From: LC029 sp036676475
GTDB taxonomy: Bacteria > Bacillota > Bacilli > Aneurinibacillales > RAOX-1
Reading direction: 5' to 3'
NCBI GenBank assembly: GCA_036676475.1
Contig: JAKFCU010000105.1
Location: 1-64,000, forward strand
DNA length: 64,000 nucleotides
Of the stretch, positions 50,927-59,487 are shown piece after piece. The notes under the pieces were generated by a model. The model had not been told where the DNA came from. It worked only from the letters and a program-made list of their open reading frames with translations, and ran no database searches. Within the stretch, counting starts at the first letter, position 1. Each line of letters begins with the position of its first letter. The translations under genes and the position numbers were made by a program.

Positions 50927-51511
50927 TCACTTTTTACGACGCTGGATAATCAGATAGCTAGCAGCTAAAAAGAGCGCCACACCCACTGTCGGATATACAT
51001 AGGGCTTCGCTATCTCCTTAATATCGGCCCAATTATTCCCTAATTGCATGCCAAGATAAATAAAAAATATAGACCAAGGAATCATCGCTAAAACGGTATA
51101 TACAAGAAACTTAGCAGCACTCATTTTTGCAATTCCAGCAGGGATAGATATTGCATGGCGTACGACAGGGATAAATCTGGCCGTAAAAATGACACCCGTA
51201 CCATATTTGGAGAACCACTTTTCAGAAAGATCCAAATGTCTTTGGTTTATTAATAAGTATTTTCCGTATTTATTTAAAAATGGTCTGCCTCCATAGTACC
51301 CAATCCAATAAAGGAACAGCTGAGCAATCGTCCCTCCCGCAATACCTGCAAGAACAGCCCCAAAAAAATTCAGTTTGCCAATAGATATTAAATATCCTCC
51401 ATAGGAAAGGACGATCTCACTTGGAATCACCTCAATCATCAAACCTATGGCAATGCCCCAATAGCCTAGATCAGTAAGCCATGTTAACAAGCCTTTAATC
51501 ATTTCCTCCAT
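50927..51511 (-). CDS. DedA-family membrane protein, 194 aa
   Basis: SNARE-associated/VTT-type membrane protein, with GYWGIAIGLMIEVIPSEIVL, the conserved FLNKYGKYLL and FTARFIPVVRHAISIPAGIA with the arginines of DedA. Family members act as flippases for undecaprenyl phosphate or other lipids. AGGTG lies before the ATG at 51511. Its stop codon abuts a tandem repeat pair. Confidence 0.92.
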   Translation of the reverse strand: MEEMIKGLLTWLTDLGYWGIAIGLMIEVIPSEIVLSYGGYLISIGKLNFFGAVLAGIAGGTIAQLFLYWIGYYGGRPFLNKYGKYLLINQRHLDLSEKWFSKYGTGVIFTARFIPVVRHAISIPAGIAKMSAAKFLVYTVLAMIPWSIFFIYLGMQLGNNWADIKEIAKPYVYPTVGVALFLAASYLIIQRRKK

Positions 51512-51731
51512 CTTACACCTATTCCTCATTATTCTTTTATGTTAATAGTAGTATTAATAACTTACCATAACATTCGTCTTATGTGAAGGAATCCTCCCTA
51601 TGAACTGTACACCAAATCATGCAGAAGACCCCTCTCCTAAATATAAATAACTCCTTATTAGACAAGTTTATTACCTCTTCGGCATATATATGAACCATAT
51701 GTCCAAGCATGTATCGGAGAGGATATCAAAT

Positions 51732-52316
51732 ATGACATTTCTACACAAAGCTGTAGTCATTTTTATTGGGAGCCTTTCCTTGTCGGTTGGCATCAACTTT
51801 TTTTTAGTTCCATTCGAGTTACTAGATGGAGGCATCATCGGGATAGGACTGATTGGAAAATACTTATTGGGAATTAAAGCCGGATTCACGATTATTTGTT
51901 TAAGCATACCTATTTTTCTTATCGCTTGGTTTCGTTATCGCCATTACTTCTATAACAGTCTGCATGGCATGTTGATCTCCTCCCTGATGATTGATTTGCT
52001 CTATCCAATTCATGATCATTTCATCTCACACATTCACTTATCTGCAATCATAAGCTCCATCATTGGCGGTGCATTTGTTGGTTTCGGCATAGGGATTATG
52101 CTTCGGCATCAAACCAGCACAGGGGGCACCGATCTACTCGCACAATTCCTGTCTGATTTCCTGCATATCAATGTGGGTGTCATGATCTTTATTATTGATG
52201 CCATCGTCATTATGATTGGAGGATTGCTTATATCAAAAGAAACCTTTCTTCTATCCATTCTCACCATTACCTCTGTTGGGTTGACGACCAGCTTATGTAC
52301 ATGGGGAAAACAGTAG
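51732..52316 (+). CDS. YitT-family membrane protein, 194 aa
   Basis: Five or six membrane helices with GGIIGIGLIGKYLLG and the conserved GTDLLAQFLS block. Family members have no known biochemical role. The GAGAGG ribosome binding site favours the ATG at 51732 over the one at 51690. The usual DUF2179 C-terminal domain is missing (short form). Confidence 0.85.
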   Translation: MTFLHKAVVIFIGSLSLSVGINFFLVPFELLDGGIIGIGLIGKYLLGIKAGFTIICLSIPIFLIAWFRYRHYFYNSLHGMLISSLMIDLLYPIHDHFISHIHLSAIISSIIGGAFVGFGIGIMLRHQTSTGGTDLLAQFLSDFLHINVGVMIFIIDAIVIMIGGLLISKETFLLSILTITSVGLTTSLCTWGKQ

Positions 52317-52323
52317 TGCACCA

Positions 52324-52363
52324 ATAAGCCTTTTGCGTATAATACTTGACTGATAAGTATAAA
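52324..52363 (+). repeat. 51-nt repeat, truncated copy 12
   Basis: Lacks the first 13 nt; reads taagccttttgcgtataat then acttgactgataagtat. It follows the YitT stop by 8 nt. Confidence 0.75.
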
Positions 52364-52367
52364 ATAA

Positions 52368-52404
52368 ATAGCCCTCTACTCTAAACATCAGAGTGGAGGG
52401 CTAT
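52368..52404. terminator. Strong stem-loop behind the YitT gene
   Basis: ATAGCCCTCTACTCT (52368-52382) pairs with AGAGTGGAGGGCTAT (52390-52404) with one GU pair; T-poor tail on the plus strand. Confidence 0.7.
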
Positions 52405-52802
52405 AATAATTCTTCCTCAGTATTCATTAATACTCCTTTCTTAATCTCACTTCCTATTGTGAAGATATCTAAAAGTAATTTTTTCGAGATCACCGTCCTG
52501 CTGTTGAAGTCGTTGGTAGTCCTATCCCTCCTCTTACTATGCTATGTAGATAAAACTTGTTTAATTAAGTGTCTCATCACCTCTTCCTTTTGTTTTTGTA
52601 GGTTTGTTGATGCTTCTTGGTGTACTTTTATTTTATATCTTTTTATATATTATGTAAAAGTTCAGATAATTCAACACAGAGCTGGCTACCCTAACTATTA
52701 CTGCAAATCTCGCAAATCAGCTTAAAATCATTAATTTTCGAGTAGATTCACCATTTAATTTGGGGTAGTGGTTTGTGGTATGATTATATTTGTGAGTGTT
52801 AA
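52405..52802. other. Intergenic region, no supported gene
   Basis: AT-rich stretch after the YitT terminator. The plus-strand frame of 110 codons here (52393-52725) starts inside the terminator, has no ribosome binding site and reads like low-complexity hydrophobic sequence, so I leave it out. It may hold decayed upstream parts of the Uma2 relic. Confidence 0.4.
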
Positions 52803-53021
52803 ATGGCTGCTATTGGACACTCCGGAGGTGAAGCGCTTGAACCAGGAAGACTACCGGAATACTGGATTGTTGATCCAGCCAACCTTACCATTGAGCAATA
52901 TGTGCTAGTACAAGAAGGGGAGTCCTATGACCTGCAAAATGTATTTGGGTCGGATGACACCGTAAAGTCAGAACAGATTCCATGTGTTCATTTTGTTGTT
53001 AGGGATGGAGTACGACTATGA
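52803..53021 (+). pseudogene. C-terminal fragment of a Uma2-family (DUF820) nuclease
   Basis: Contains LPEYWIVDPANLTIEQYVLVQ, the conserved C-terminal part of Uma2/DUF820 proteins (about 190 aa when complete). The N-terminal half with the rest of the nuclease core is missing, and there is no good ribosome binding site, so this is a relic, perhaps of a deleted mobile or defence gene. Confidence 0.75.
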
Positions 53022-53036
53022 ATGAGGACAGAGAAA

Positions 53037-53080
53037 GAGAGGATGACTCATCATCAGATGGGTTCAGCCTCTCCTTTTCT
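53037..53080. terminator. Terminator between the Uma2 relic and the CDF gene
   Basis: GAGAGG arm pairs with CCTCTC (53039-53076), T-rich on both sides; serves the minus-strand CDF gene. Confidence 0.65.
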
Positions 53081-53086
53081 TTATCA

Positions 53087-53971
53087 TTAACGTTTCATGT
53101 TGTTCCTTAACGGCTCAATATGAATATGAACATGCTCAGTTTTATGCTTCTTAGCCATTCTTTTTTCGACCTCTTCCGTAATTCGATGGCTTTCCACGAC
53201 ATTAAGATGATCATCCACGTAAATGATCACATCTACCAAAATGATATTCCCCTGTAGCCTTGCTTTAATATCGTTAACTCCTTTAACGCCTGGAGTGGTT
53301 TCAACAGTTTTCTTGAGCTCACTTAGATGCTCTTCATCATATCCGTCGGTAAGAGTAAGCGAAGCATCTCTAAAAATATGCCATGCCGTTTTGCATATGA
53401 TCATTCCCACTAGAAAGGCGGCTACGGGATCTAACCAAGGCAGGCCCCATTGTGCCCCAAGAATCCCGGTAAAGGCTCCTATACTAACAAGAGAATCAGA
53501 ACGATTATCCTGGGCAGCGGCCATCAGAGATGAACTGTTAATTTTTTGTGCTAGATTAAAATTGTAAAGATATACGGCATACATTACTATGGCTGAACCC
53601 ATGGCAGTCCAACCGGCAACCATGTCAGGCAACTCGTTGTTAGGTTGGTAAACAGACAGGCCAGCCTTATATAAGACTTGAAGTCCTACGGAAATCATAA
53701 TAAAGGAAGCGATTAAAGAAGCGATGGATTCCGCCCGAAAATGCCCATATTGGTGATTAGCATCCGGAGGCTTTCTGGAAATTTTCAAACCTACCAATAC
53801 AGCAACAGATGCAATGATATCCGTGGTATTATTTAGGCCATCCGCCAATAACGCTTCAGAATGAGCTAAATATCCGATCATTAATTTAATTACAGATAAA
53901 ATGATGTAGGTGACAATGCTGATCCAAGCACCGCGTTCCCCTATCTTAATATCTTCATACGTTTGCAACAC
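53087..53971 (-). CDS. Cation diffusion facilitator (FieF/MamB type)
   Basis: Six-helix CDF transporter without the His-rich tail: ALLADGLNNTTDIIAS (helix 2 site) and AQDNRSDSLVSIGAF (helix 5 site) hold the metal residues, and the C-terminal domain has IIYVDDHLNVVESHRI. Probably exports iron, manganese or zinc. The first codon is ambiguous: GTG at 53980, GTG at 53971 or TTG at 53968, all near AGGGG. Confidence 0.9.
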   Translation of the reverse strand: MLQTYEDIKIGERGAWISIVTYIILSVIKLMIGYLAHSEALLADGLNNTTDIIASVAVLVGLKISRKPPDANHQYGHFRAESIASLIASFIMISVGLQVLYKAGLSVYQPNNELPDMVAGWTAMGSAIVMYAVYLYNFNLAQKINSSSLMAAAQDNRSDSLVSIGAFTGILGAQWGLPWLDPVAAFLVGMIICKTAWHIFRDASLTLTDGYDEEHLSELKKTVETTPGVKGVNDIKARLQGNIILVDVIIYVDDHLNVVESHRITEEVEKRMAKKHKTEHVHIHIEPLRNNMKR

Positions 53972-54245
53972 AACCCTCACCCCTCTATCTCAAAACAAAA
54001 ACAGATTACCATGTACAATCCCTGTGGGTCTACAGCAACATTGTTTACCTACAGCAGATAATTTGCATGAGGGAAAGTTTTAGAAATTGTATATTATTTA
54101 ATTGATTGACCGTTCCTATATTCTTACCTTCCGATCTTAGTTTCAACCTTAAGTATTCGTTAAGCTGTATGTACAAGGGTAAGTCCGAGAAAATTCCTCC
54201 ATTGTTCCTTGTTGATCATATAATCAAAGCCATCCTGTCTACGTT

Positions 54246-54611
54246 TCAGGTTCTCGTATGCTTCCATCCAACCAACAAACTCCAGGCTCCAATGCCGAGA
54301 TGAAAGTTCTTGACCCATGATCCGGAAATGCCACTCACTAACAATATTCCGGATCCAAATGCTAATGTCAAATAAAAAAAATACTTGAAACCATTCCACT
54401 TTTTTATGCCGCTTTTAAAAGGATTGCTTAGATGTCTCGGCACATGGGAATAGATGACCTTAAACAACATAAGGGCAAGTAGGATGGCAACCGAGATATG
54501 ACCGGCCATGACTACGGAAAAAGATAACCACGATCCAGCATGAAAGGGAAACAATAGGAATAGCCCTGTTCCAAGGGCTAGCACAGATAGCCAAAAGGTT
54601 GATTTCGTCAT
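54246..54611 (-). CDS. Small membrane protein, 121 aa
   Basis: Three or four hydrophobic helices (WLSVLALGTGLFLLFPFHAG; VVMAGHISVAILLALMLF; YFFYLTLAFGSGILLVSG; HLGIGAWSLLVG) with conserved-looking histidines inside helices (VMAGHIS and FHLGIG), as in small cytochrome-b-like or DUF4405 proteins. AGGTG precedes the ATG. Family not certain. Confidence 0.65.
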   Translation of the reverse strand: MTKSTFWLSVLALGTGLFLLFPFHAGSWLSFSVVMAGHISVAILLALMLFKVIYSHVPRHLSNPFKSGIKKWNGFKYFFYLTLAFGSGILLVSGISGSWVKNFHLGIGAWSLLVGWKHTRT

Positions 54612-54737
54612 GAGGGTACACCTACTTTAAGATAATCTACTTTTACTGCGTAATTTGATGTGTCTAATAATTTTCATGAACATTTTTGTTCAAAAGGTTA
54701 TTGTATTGGAAAAATCTAAAAAAATCATTACAAAAGA

Positions 54738-54777
54738 GGGTTATTAAAAGGTCACTTTAAAGACCTTTTAATAACCC
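54738..54777. terminator. Terminator of putP
   Basis: Perfect 16-bp stem GGGTTATTAAAAGGTC/GACCTTTTAATAACCC around 8 nt, 10 nt after the putP stop. Confidence 0.9.
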
Positions 54778-54787
54778 TTATTTCTCC

Positions 54788-56245
54788 TTAAGCTACTTTA
54801 TTATACTTCTCAAATTGGCTTTGAACATTCGAGCTCGGCTGTGGAGTCAACAAGCTGACAGCCACAATGGCAATTAAGCTTGCCGCAAAGCCGGGAATGA
54901 TCTCATACACGTCTTTAAGTGAGGGAAATTGCGTCCATATGATGACTGTAGCAGCCCCGGCAATCATTCCCGCTAAGGCACCCCACTTTGTCATCCGTTT
55001 CCAATAAAGGCTTAGTAAAATGACAGGACCGAAAGAAGCGCCAAATCCAGCCCATGCATACCCAACCAGCGAGAGAATCGTGCCATTTTTGCTCCAAGCC
55101 AACGATACACCGATGATCGAAACAAGTAAAACAGACATGCGCCCGATTAACACGAGTTCTTTATCTGAGGCGGAACGTCGGAAAAACGTTTTATACATAT
55201 CTTCCGTCAATGAACTGGCAGTTACCAGCAACTGGGAAGATATCGTACTCATGATGGCCGCTAGAATCGCGGCTAACAGGAATCCAGTGATAATAGGATG
55301 GAACAGTATTTCACTCAATTGAATAAAGACCGTTTCTGGATCTGCTAAGTTTAATCCTTGTTGAGAATAATATGAAATACCGATCAGCCCGGTGAACATA
55401 GCACCTAAAATCGAAAAGATCATCCATCCCATTCCAATGCGACGAGCTCTTTTGATTTCCTTGACAGATGAAATGGCCATAAAACGGACAATAATATGCG
55501 GCTGACCAAAATAGCCGAGTCCCCAAGCAAACAAGGAAACGATACCAATAAAACTCGTCCCTTTTAACATGTCAAACAAGGCAGGATCCACCTTCTGGAT
55601 GGTGTCAAAAGATGCCCCCATTCCGCCTGTATGCATAATGGTGACAATCGGTACTAAAATCAAAGCGATAAACATGATAAGTCCTTGTACAAAATCCGTC
55701 CAACTTACAGCCAAAAAGCCCCCAAAAAGGGTGTAAGCAACGACAACCCCGGTAACAAACCAAATTCCCGTATGATATTCTAGATTAAAAGTATTCTCAA
55801 ACATGACCCCACCGGATACAATACCGGCCGAAACATAGAAGGTAAAAAAAACTAGGATGACTAATCCGGAAGTTAAACGTAACACATTGGATCCATCGCC
55901 AAACCGGTTTTCTAAAAATGAGGGGATGGTGATAGAATCAGTAACTTCCGAATAATTTCTCAACCGAGGTGCTACATAAAGCCAGTTCGCCCAAGCTCCA
56001 AGAGTTAACCCAATGGCGATCCAAGATGCACTTAACCCTTGGGCATACATCGCACCAGGAAGACCCATCAACAACCAACCGCTCATATCGGATGCCCCAG
56101 CACTCAACGCTGTGACCGCAGGACCTAACGTTCTTCCACCTAACATGTAGTCGGTTAAATTAGATGTCCGCTTGTAAGCAAAATAACCAATGAAGAGCAT
56201 CCCTACCATGTAAACAGTAATAGAAAGTATTAGCTGTAGATTCAT
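54788..56245 (-). CDS. putP: Sodium/proline symporter, 485 aa
   Basis: SSS-family transporter with about 13 helices; GASDMSGWLLMGLPGAMYAQ and the sodium site region ISSQLLVTASSLTEDMY are typical of PutP. Last gene of the putB-putC-putP operon, bringing proline into the cell for degradation. AAGGAG precedes the ATG. A cre-like box lies 22-36 nt upstream of it. Confidence 0.94.
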   Translation of the reverse strand: MNLQLILSITVYMVGMLFIGYFAYKRTSNLTDYMLGGRTLGPAVTALSAGASDMSGWLLMGLPGAMYAQGLSASWIAIGLTLGAWANWLYVAPRLRNYSEVTDSITIPSFLENRFGDGSNVLRLTSGLVILVFFTFYVSAGIVSGGVMFENTFNLEYHTGIWFVTGVVVAYTLFGGFLAVSWTDFVQGLIMFIALILVPIVTIMHTGGMGASFDTIQKVDPALFDMLKGTSFIGIVSLFAWGLGYFGQPHIIVRFMAISSVKEIKRARRIGMGWMIFSILGAMFTGLIGISYYSQQGLNLADPETVFIQLSEILFHPIITGFLLAAILAAIMSTISSQLLVTASSLTEDMYKTFFRRSASDKELVLIGRMSVLLVSIIGVSLAWSKNGTILSLVGYAWAGFGASFGPVILLSLYWKRMTKWGALAGMIAGAATVIIWTQFPSLKDVYEIIPGFAASLIAIVAVSLLTPQPSSNVQSQFEKYNKVA

Positions 56246-56267
56246 TTCAAGCTCCTTCTCGCTTATT

Positions 56268-56281
56268 ATAAGCGCTTACTT
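56268..56281 (+). promoter_or_regulatory. Candidate cre box between putC and putP
   Basis: TATAAGCGCTTACT contains the typical AAGCGCTT core and matches 12 of 14 positions of the CcpA box. It lies just before putP. Confidence 0.35.
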
Positions 56282-56417
56282 AATTGAATAATAAAACAAT
56301 TAATGATGTAAATCAAAATTGTATAAATCCTTTATATCTTACTAATATTATACACAACCATAGTATCATTGAAAATACAACATCTTTAAATACATTTTCT
56401 ATTATATATTTAATAAT

Positions 56418-56445
56418 AAACGGCCCTCCCCTTGGAAGGGCCGTT
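56418..56445 (-). terminator. Terminator after putC
   Basis: AAACGGCCCT/AGGGCCGTTT stem, minus-strand T-rich tail; 9 nt after the putC stop. It would partly separate putB-putC from putP. Confidence 0.85.
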
Positions 56446-56453
56446 TATTCCAT

Positions 56454-58025
56454 CTATTTCACTTTACGAGAAATTAATTTAGCTTGCGTAAATAGCAGGA
56501 GATAATCATAACTACCTGCTTTGGAATCGGTTCCTGACATATTGAATCCACCAAAAGGATGTGCTCCAACAAGAGCCCCTGTACACTTGCGATTAATATA
56601 AAGGTTTCCGCAGTGCATAGTTTCCTGTGCATAAGCGATGCGCTCTTCATCCTTGGAATAGTAAGAACCAGTAAGCCCAAACTCGGTATCATTGTACATC
56701 ACGATAGCTTCTTTCCAATCCTTTGCTTTCGCTAAAGCAAGCACAGGTCCAAAGATTTCTTCCTGCATGATTCGGGCTTTGCCATCCACATCTGCAAAAA
56801 CGGTAGGTTGAATGTAGTATCCGTTCCCTTCTGCTTTTCCGCCTCCAGCTAGCAAGCGGCCTTCGCCTTTTCCAATTTCAATATATTCGAGGATTTTCTC
56901 ATAGGAATTTTTATCTGAAACGGGTCCCACCGCGTAATTCTCCTCCGGTAGACCGACTTCAAGCTTTTTCGTATAATCCGCTACCTTACTTACCACTTCA
57001 TCGTATACCGATTCTACAATGATAGCACGGGAACCCGCAGAACACTTTTGTCCTTGGAATCCAAAGGCAGATGCCACAATCGCAGCTGCTGCCGCATCCA
57101 AATCTGAGGTTTCATCAACGACGATTCCATCTTTTCCGCCCATTTCCGCAACAACGCGCTTAATCCAGATTTGTCCTTCTGCCGTTTCCGCAGCCAAGCG
57201 GTTTATGCGCAATCCGACTTCTTTGGAACCGGTGAAGCTAATGAAACGCGTTTTCGAATGAGTGGTTAAGTAATCCCCTACCTCAGCTCCGCTTCCAGGA
57301 ATAAAGTTAATCACTCCCGCCGGAAGGCCCACTTCTTCCATTAAGGCAACAAATTTATGAGCAATCACCGGCGTAACGGATGCCGGCTTCAATAAAACCG
57401 TATTTCCAGAAACAACAGATGCCGTCACCATCCCAACACAGATCGCCAATGGGAAGTTCCAAGGCGGAATTACTACGCCAACGCCTAGAGGAATATAAGT
57501 TAATTGGTTTTCTTCGCCATCCACTTTGACGAGGGGCTGATGTTCGTTCACTTCGCTTAGACGAATCATTTCACGCGCATAGAAGTCCATAAAATCGATC
57601 GCTTCCGCTGTATCAGCATCTGCCTCCGCCCAGTTCTTACCTGCCTCATAGACCATCAAAGCGGAGAACTCATGCTTGCGCTCACGCATCAATTGGGCTG
57701 CTTTAAAAAGATATTCTGCACGAACATTAACAGGAACCTTCTTCCATGATTCAAAGACAGCCAACGCCACTTGCATGGCACGCTCAGCTAACTCCTGAGA
57801 AGCTTTGCTAACCCGACCAATCACTTGATCCACCTGACCAGGATTTATCGAAACAATTTTGTCTTCAGTCATCACTTTATCTGATCCAATATAGAGCGGA
57901 ATGTCCTGTCCTAATTCCTTTTTCACTTTATCTAAGGCCGCTAGCATCGCTTGCTTGTTTTCTTCTTTGGTAAAATCTGTAAATGGTTCGTTTGCAAACA
58001 GGGAAACTTTAGTCAATGTAGTCAT
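56454..58025 (-). CDS. putC: 1-pyrroline-5-carboxylate dehydrogenase, 523 aa
   Basis: NAD-dependent aldehyde dehydrogenase that turns pyrroline-5-carboxylate into glutamate. Catalytic cysteine in FGFQGQKCSAGSRAI and general-base glutamate in VVAEMGGKDGIVV; length 523 matches RocA/PutC of Bacilli. AAGGAG precedes the ATG. Second gene of the proline operon; could also be named rocA, but the neighbour putB favours putC. Confidence 0.95.
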   Translation of the reverse strand: MTTLTKVSLFANEPFTDFTKEENKQAMLAALDKVKKELGQDIPLYIGSDKVMTEDKIVSINPGQVDQVIGRVSKASQELAERAMQVALAVFESWKKVPVNVRAEYLFKAAQLMRERKHEFSALMVYEAGKNWAEADADTAEAIDFMDFYAREMIRLSEVNEHQPLVKVDGEENQLTYIPLGVGVVIPPWNFPLAICVGMVTASVVSGNTVLLKPASVTPVIAHKFVALMEEVGLPAGVINFIPGSGAEVGDYLTTHSKTRFISFTGSKEVGLRINRLAAETAEGQIWIKRVVAEMGGKDGIVVDETSDLDAAAAAIVASAFGFQGQKCSAGSRAIIVESVYDEVVSKVADYTKKLEVGLPEENYAVGPVSDKNSYEKILEYIEIGKGEGRLLAGGGKAEGNGYYIQPTVFADVDGKARIMQEEIFGPVLALAKAKDWKEAIVMYNDTEFGLTGSYYSKDEERIAYAQETMHCGNLYINRKCTGALVGAHPFGGFNMSGTDSKAGSYDYLLLFTQAKLISRKVK

Positions 58026-58049
58026 ATGATCCTCTCCTTGTATCGTGTT

Positions 58050-58964
58050 TTATTTGAAAAGATTTTTTAGAACAAACCAAACATTCGCTGGACGCTCGGC
58101 AAGACGTCTCATGAAATAGCCGAACCAATCCACTCCAAATGGAACGTAGACGCGTACTTTATATCCTTCATCCACTAATTGCTTCTGAAGGTCTACACAA
58201 ATGCCATAAAGCATTTGGAATTCAAATTGATTCTTGGCAATGTTATGTTCACGGACGATGTTTTTCGTATAGTCAATGATGCTCACATCATGGCTTGCAA
58301 CCGCTGTATAATTTCCATTCAATAGATGCATCTTAATAATTTTTTTATAATTTTCATCCACATCATTCTTTGCAGGGAATGCTACATCTGGGGATTCCTT
58401 GTAGGCTCCCTTCACTAAACGAAGGTTGGCTCGATCTTCGTGAAGATCCTCTATGTCTTGAACCGTTCGGTACAGATAGGCCTGGATAACCAACCCAACA
58501 TTGCTATACTCTTTGCGAAGCTCACGGTATATATCCAGGGAGATTTGACAGTGATCAAAATCCTCCATGTCAATGCGGACGAAATTTCCGTGCATCTTGG
58601 CCCGATCAAGAATCCGACGCATGTTCGACACACATAACTCCTTACTGATGTCCAAACCAAGGGAGGTCATTTTCAATGAAAGGTTGGAGTTCACTCCTGC
58701 CTTCGCCATGGCATCTAATGTTCGGATACACATGGATGCCGATTCATTAGCTTCCTCCTGTGTGAAAACGAATTCACCTAAATGGTCAAGAGTTGCCACC
58801 CTTCCCTGTTTGTTTAATTGGCGCACCCCATCGATCGCTTTCTCAATGGAATCTCCAGCAACAAAACGGCCAGCACCAAATTTAAGCCCGTATTTCTTTG
58901 CCCACTTGTTGGCGGAACGATTTTTCCCTAGAGATTGGAATATATTTCTCATTAACACTTCCAT
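58050..58964 (-). CDS. putB: Proline dehydrogenase, 304 aa
   Basis: FAD enzyme that oxidises proline to pyrroline-5-carboxylate and feeds electrons to the membrane. TIM barrel with LRLVKGAYKESPDVAFP, the flavin-binding FEFQMLYGICVDLQ and the active-site YFMRRLAERPANVWFV. Monofunctional bacterial type of typical length. First gene of the putB-putC-putP operon. AAAGGAG before the ATG. Confidence 0.95.
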   Translation of the reverse strand: MEVLMRNIFQSLGKNRSANKWAKKYGLKFGAGRFVAGDSIEKAIDGVRQLNKQGRVATLDHLGEFVFTQEEANESASMCIRTLDAMAKAGVNSNLSLKMTSLGLDISKELCVSNMRRILDRAKMHGNFVRIDMEDFDHCQISLDIYRELRKEYSNVGLVIQAYLYRTVQDIEDLHEDRANLRLVKGAYKESPDVAFPAKNDVDENYKKIIKMHLLNGNYTAVASHDVSIIDYTKNIVREHNIAKNQFEFQMLYGICVDLQKQLVDEGYKVRVYVPFGVDWFGYFMRRLAERPANVWFVLKNLFK

Positions 58965-58987
58965 AGGAGCACTCTCCTTTGTTCAAT

Positions 58988-58993
58988 ATTATA
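58988..58993 (-). promoter_or_regulatory. -10 box of the put operon
   Basis: TATAAT on the minus strand 24 nt before putB; the -35 region (ATTTTA at 17 nt) is weak, so an activator may be needed. No -24/-12 element was seen. Confidence 0.4.
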
Positions 58994-59043
58994 CATATCG
59001 TGTTCATATGTAAAATCAAATCATTTGATGTTTAGATTATATA

Positions 59044-59232
59044 TCATTTTGCACATTTTTGTACATATAAATTTCGAAAATTCTCCACAAATTTAAATTC
59101 GTACCATTTTTCCTTTACATTTGACACTTTTGTATAACCATAATTTTTAGAAACCTGCTCCCAAACCCACGGAAACAAAAATTCCTGAGATAAACCCACT
59201 TTCTTGAGAATATATCCAGTAAAACAAAACAA
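59044..59232 (-). CDS. Uncertain small ORF, 62 aa
   Basis: Composition is protein-like (FPWVWEQVSKNYGYTKVSN, FRNLYVQKCAK) but start is TTG with no site and no family is recognised. It could be a gene fragment next to the relic at 59258-59440. Confidence 0.25.
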   Translation of the reverse strand: MFCFTGYILKKVGLSQEFLFPWVWEQVSKNYGYTKVSNVKEKWYEFKFVENFRNLYVQKCAK

Positions 59233-59257
59233 GCTTATTCTGCACTGGGCATAATAA

Positions 59258-59440
59258 GCTCATCTGGACATTCTAGGAACCGGATATTATGGACTTGTTT
59301 GGATCACTACCTCCCAAAAACAAACAGATACAGATTTAAAACAAATTATTCAAGAATCTAAAGAAGAAATAAATGCTGAAAGCTATGAACCTAGACAGGT
59401 TTTACATTCACTTAACGACAAAACCACCGAATTTGATTGA
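59258..59440 (+). pseudogene. Open frame without start codon, possible gene remnant
   Basis: Frame is open for 60 codons behind a stop and lacks ATG, GTG or TTG near its beginning. The reading (GTGYYGLVWITTSQKQ, EINAESYEPRQVLH) looks coding, and a good terminator follows. Origin unknown; a decayed gene is the simplest reading. Confidence 0.4.
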
Positions 59441-59457
59441 TTCAATCGGTGGTTTTA
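59421..59457 (+). terminator. Terminator of the relic
   Basis: AAAACCACCGAATTTG arm pairs with CAATCGGTGGTTTT, then a T-rich tail on the plus strand; on the other strand it also may serve aroD. Confidence 0.75.
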
Positions 59458-59487
59458 TTTTATGTTTTATCCTATGTGTTTTTCGAT

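Noticed and set aside
52393..52725. 110-codon plus-strand frame
   Set aside because: Starts in the YitT terminator, has no ribosome binding site and reads as low-complexity hydrophobic sequence with many Cys.
54160..54399. 79-codon minus frame overlapping the small membrane protein
   Set aside because: Shifted-frame overlap of the 121-aa membrane protein, which has the better ribosome binding site and composition.
58965..59100. Sigma-54 (-24/-12) promoter upstream of putB, suggested by the nearby AcoR-like activator
   Set aside because: No TGGCAC-N5-TTGC-like sequence with correct spacing was found; a sigma-A -10 box is present instead.
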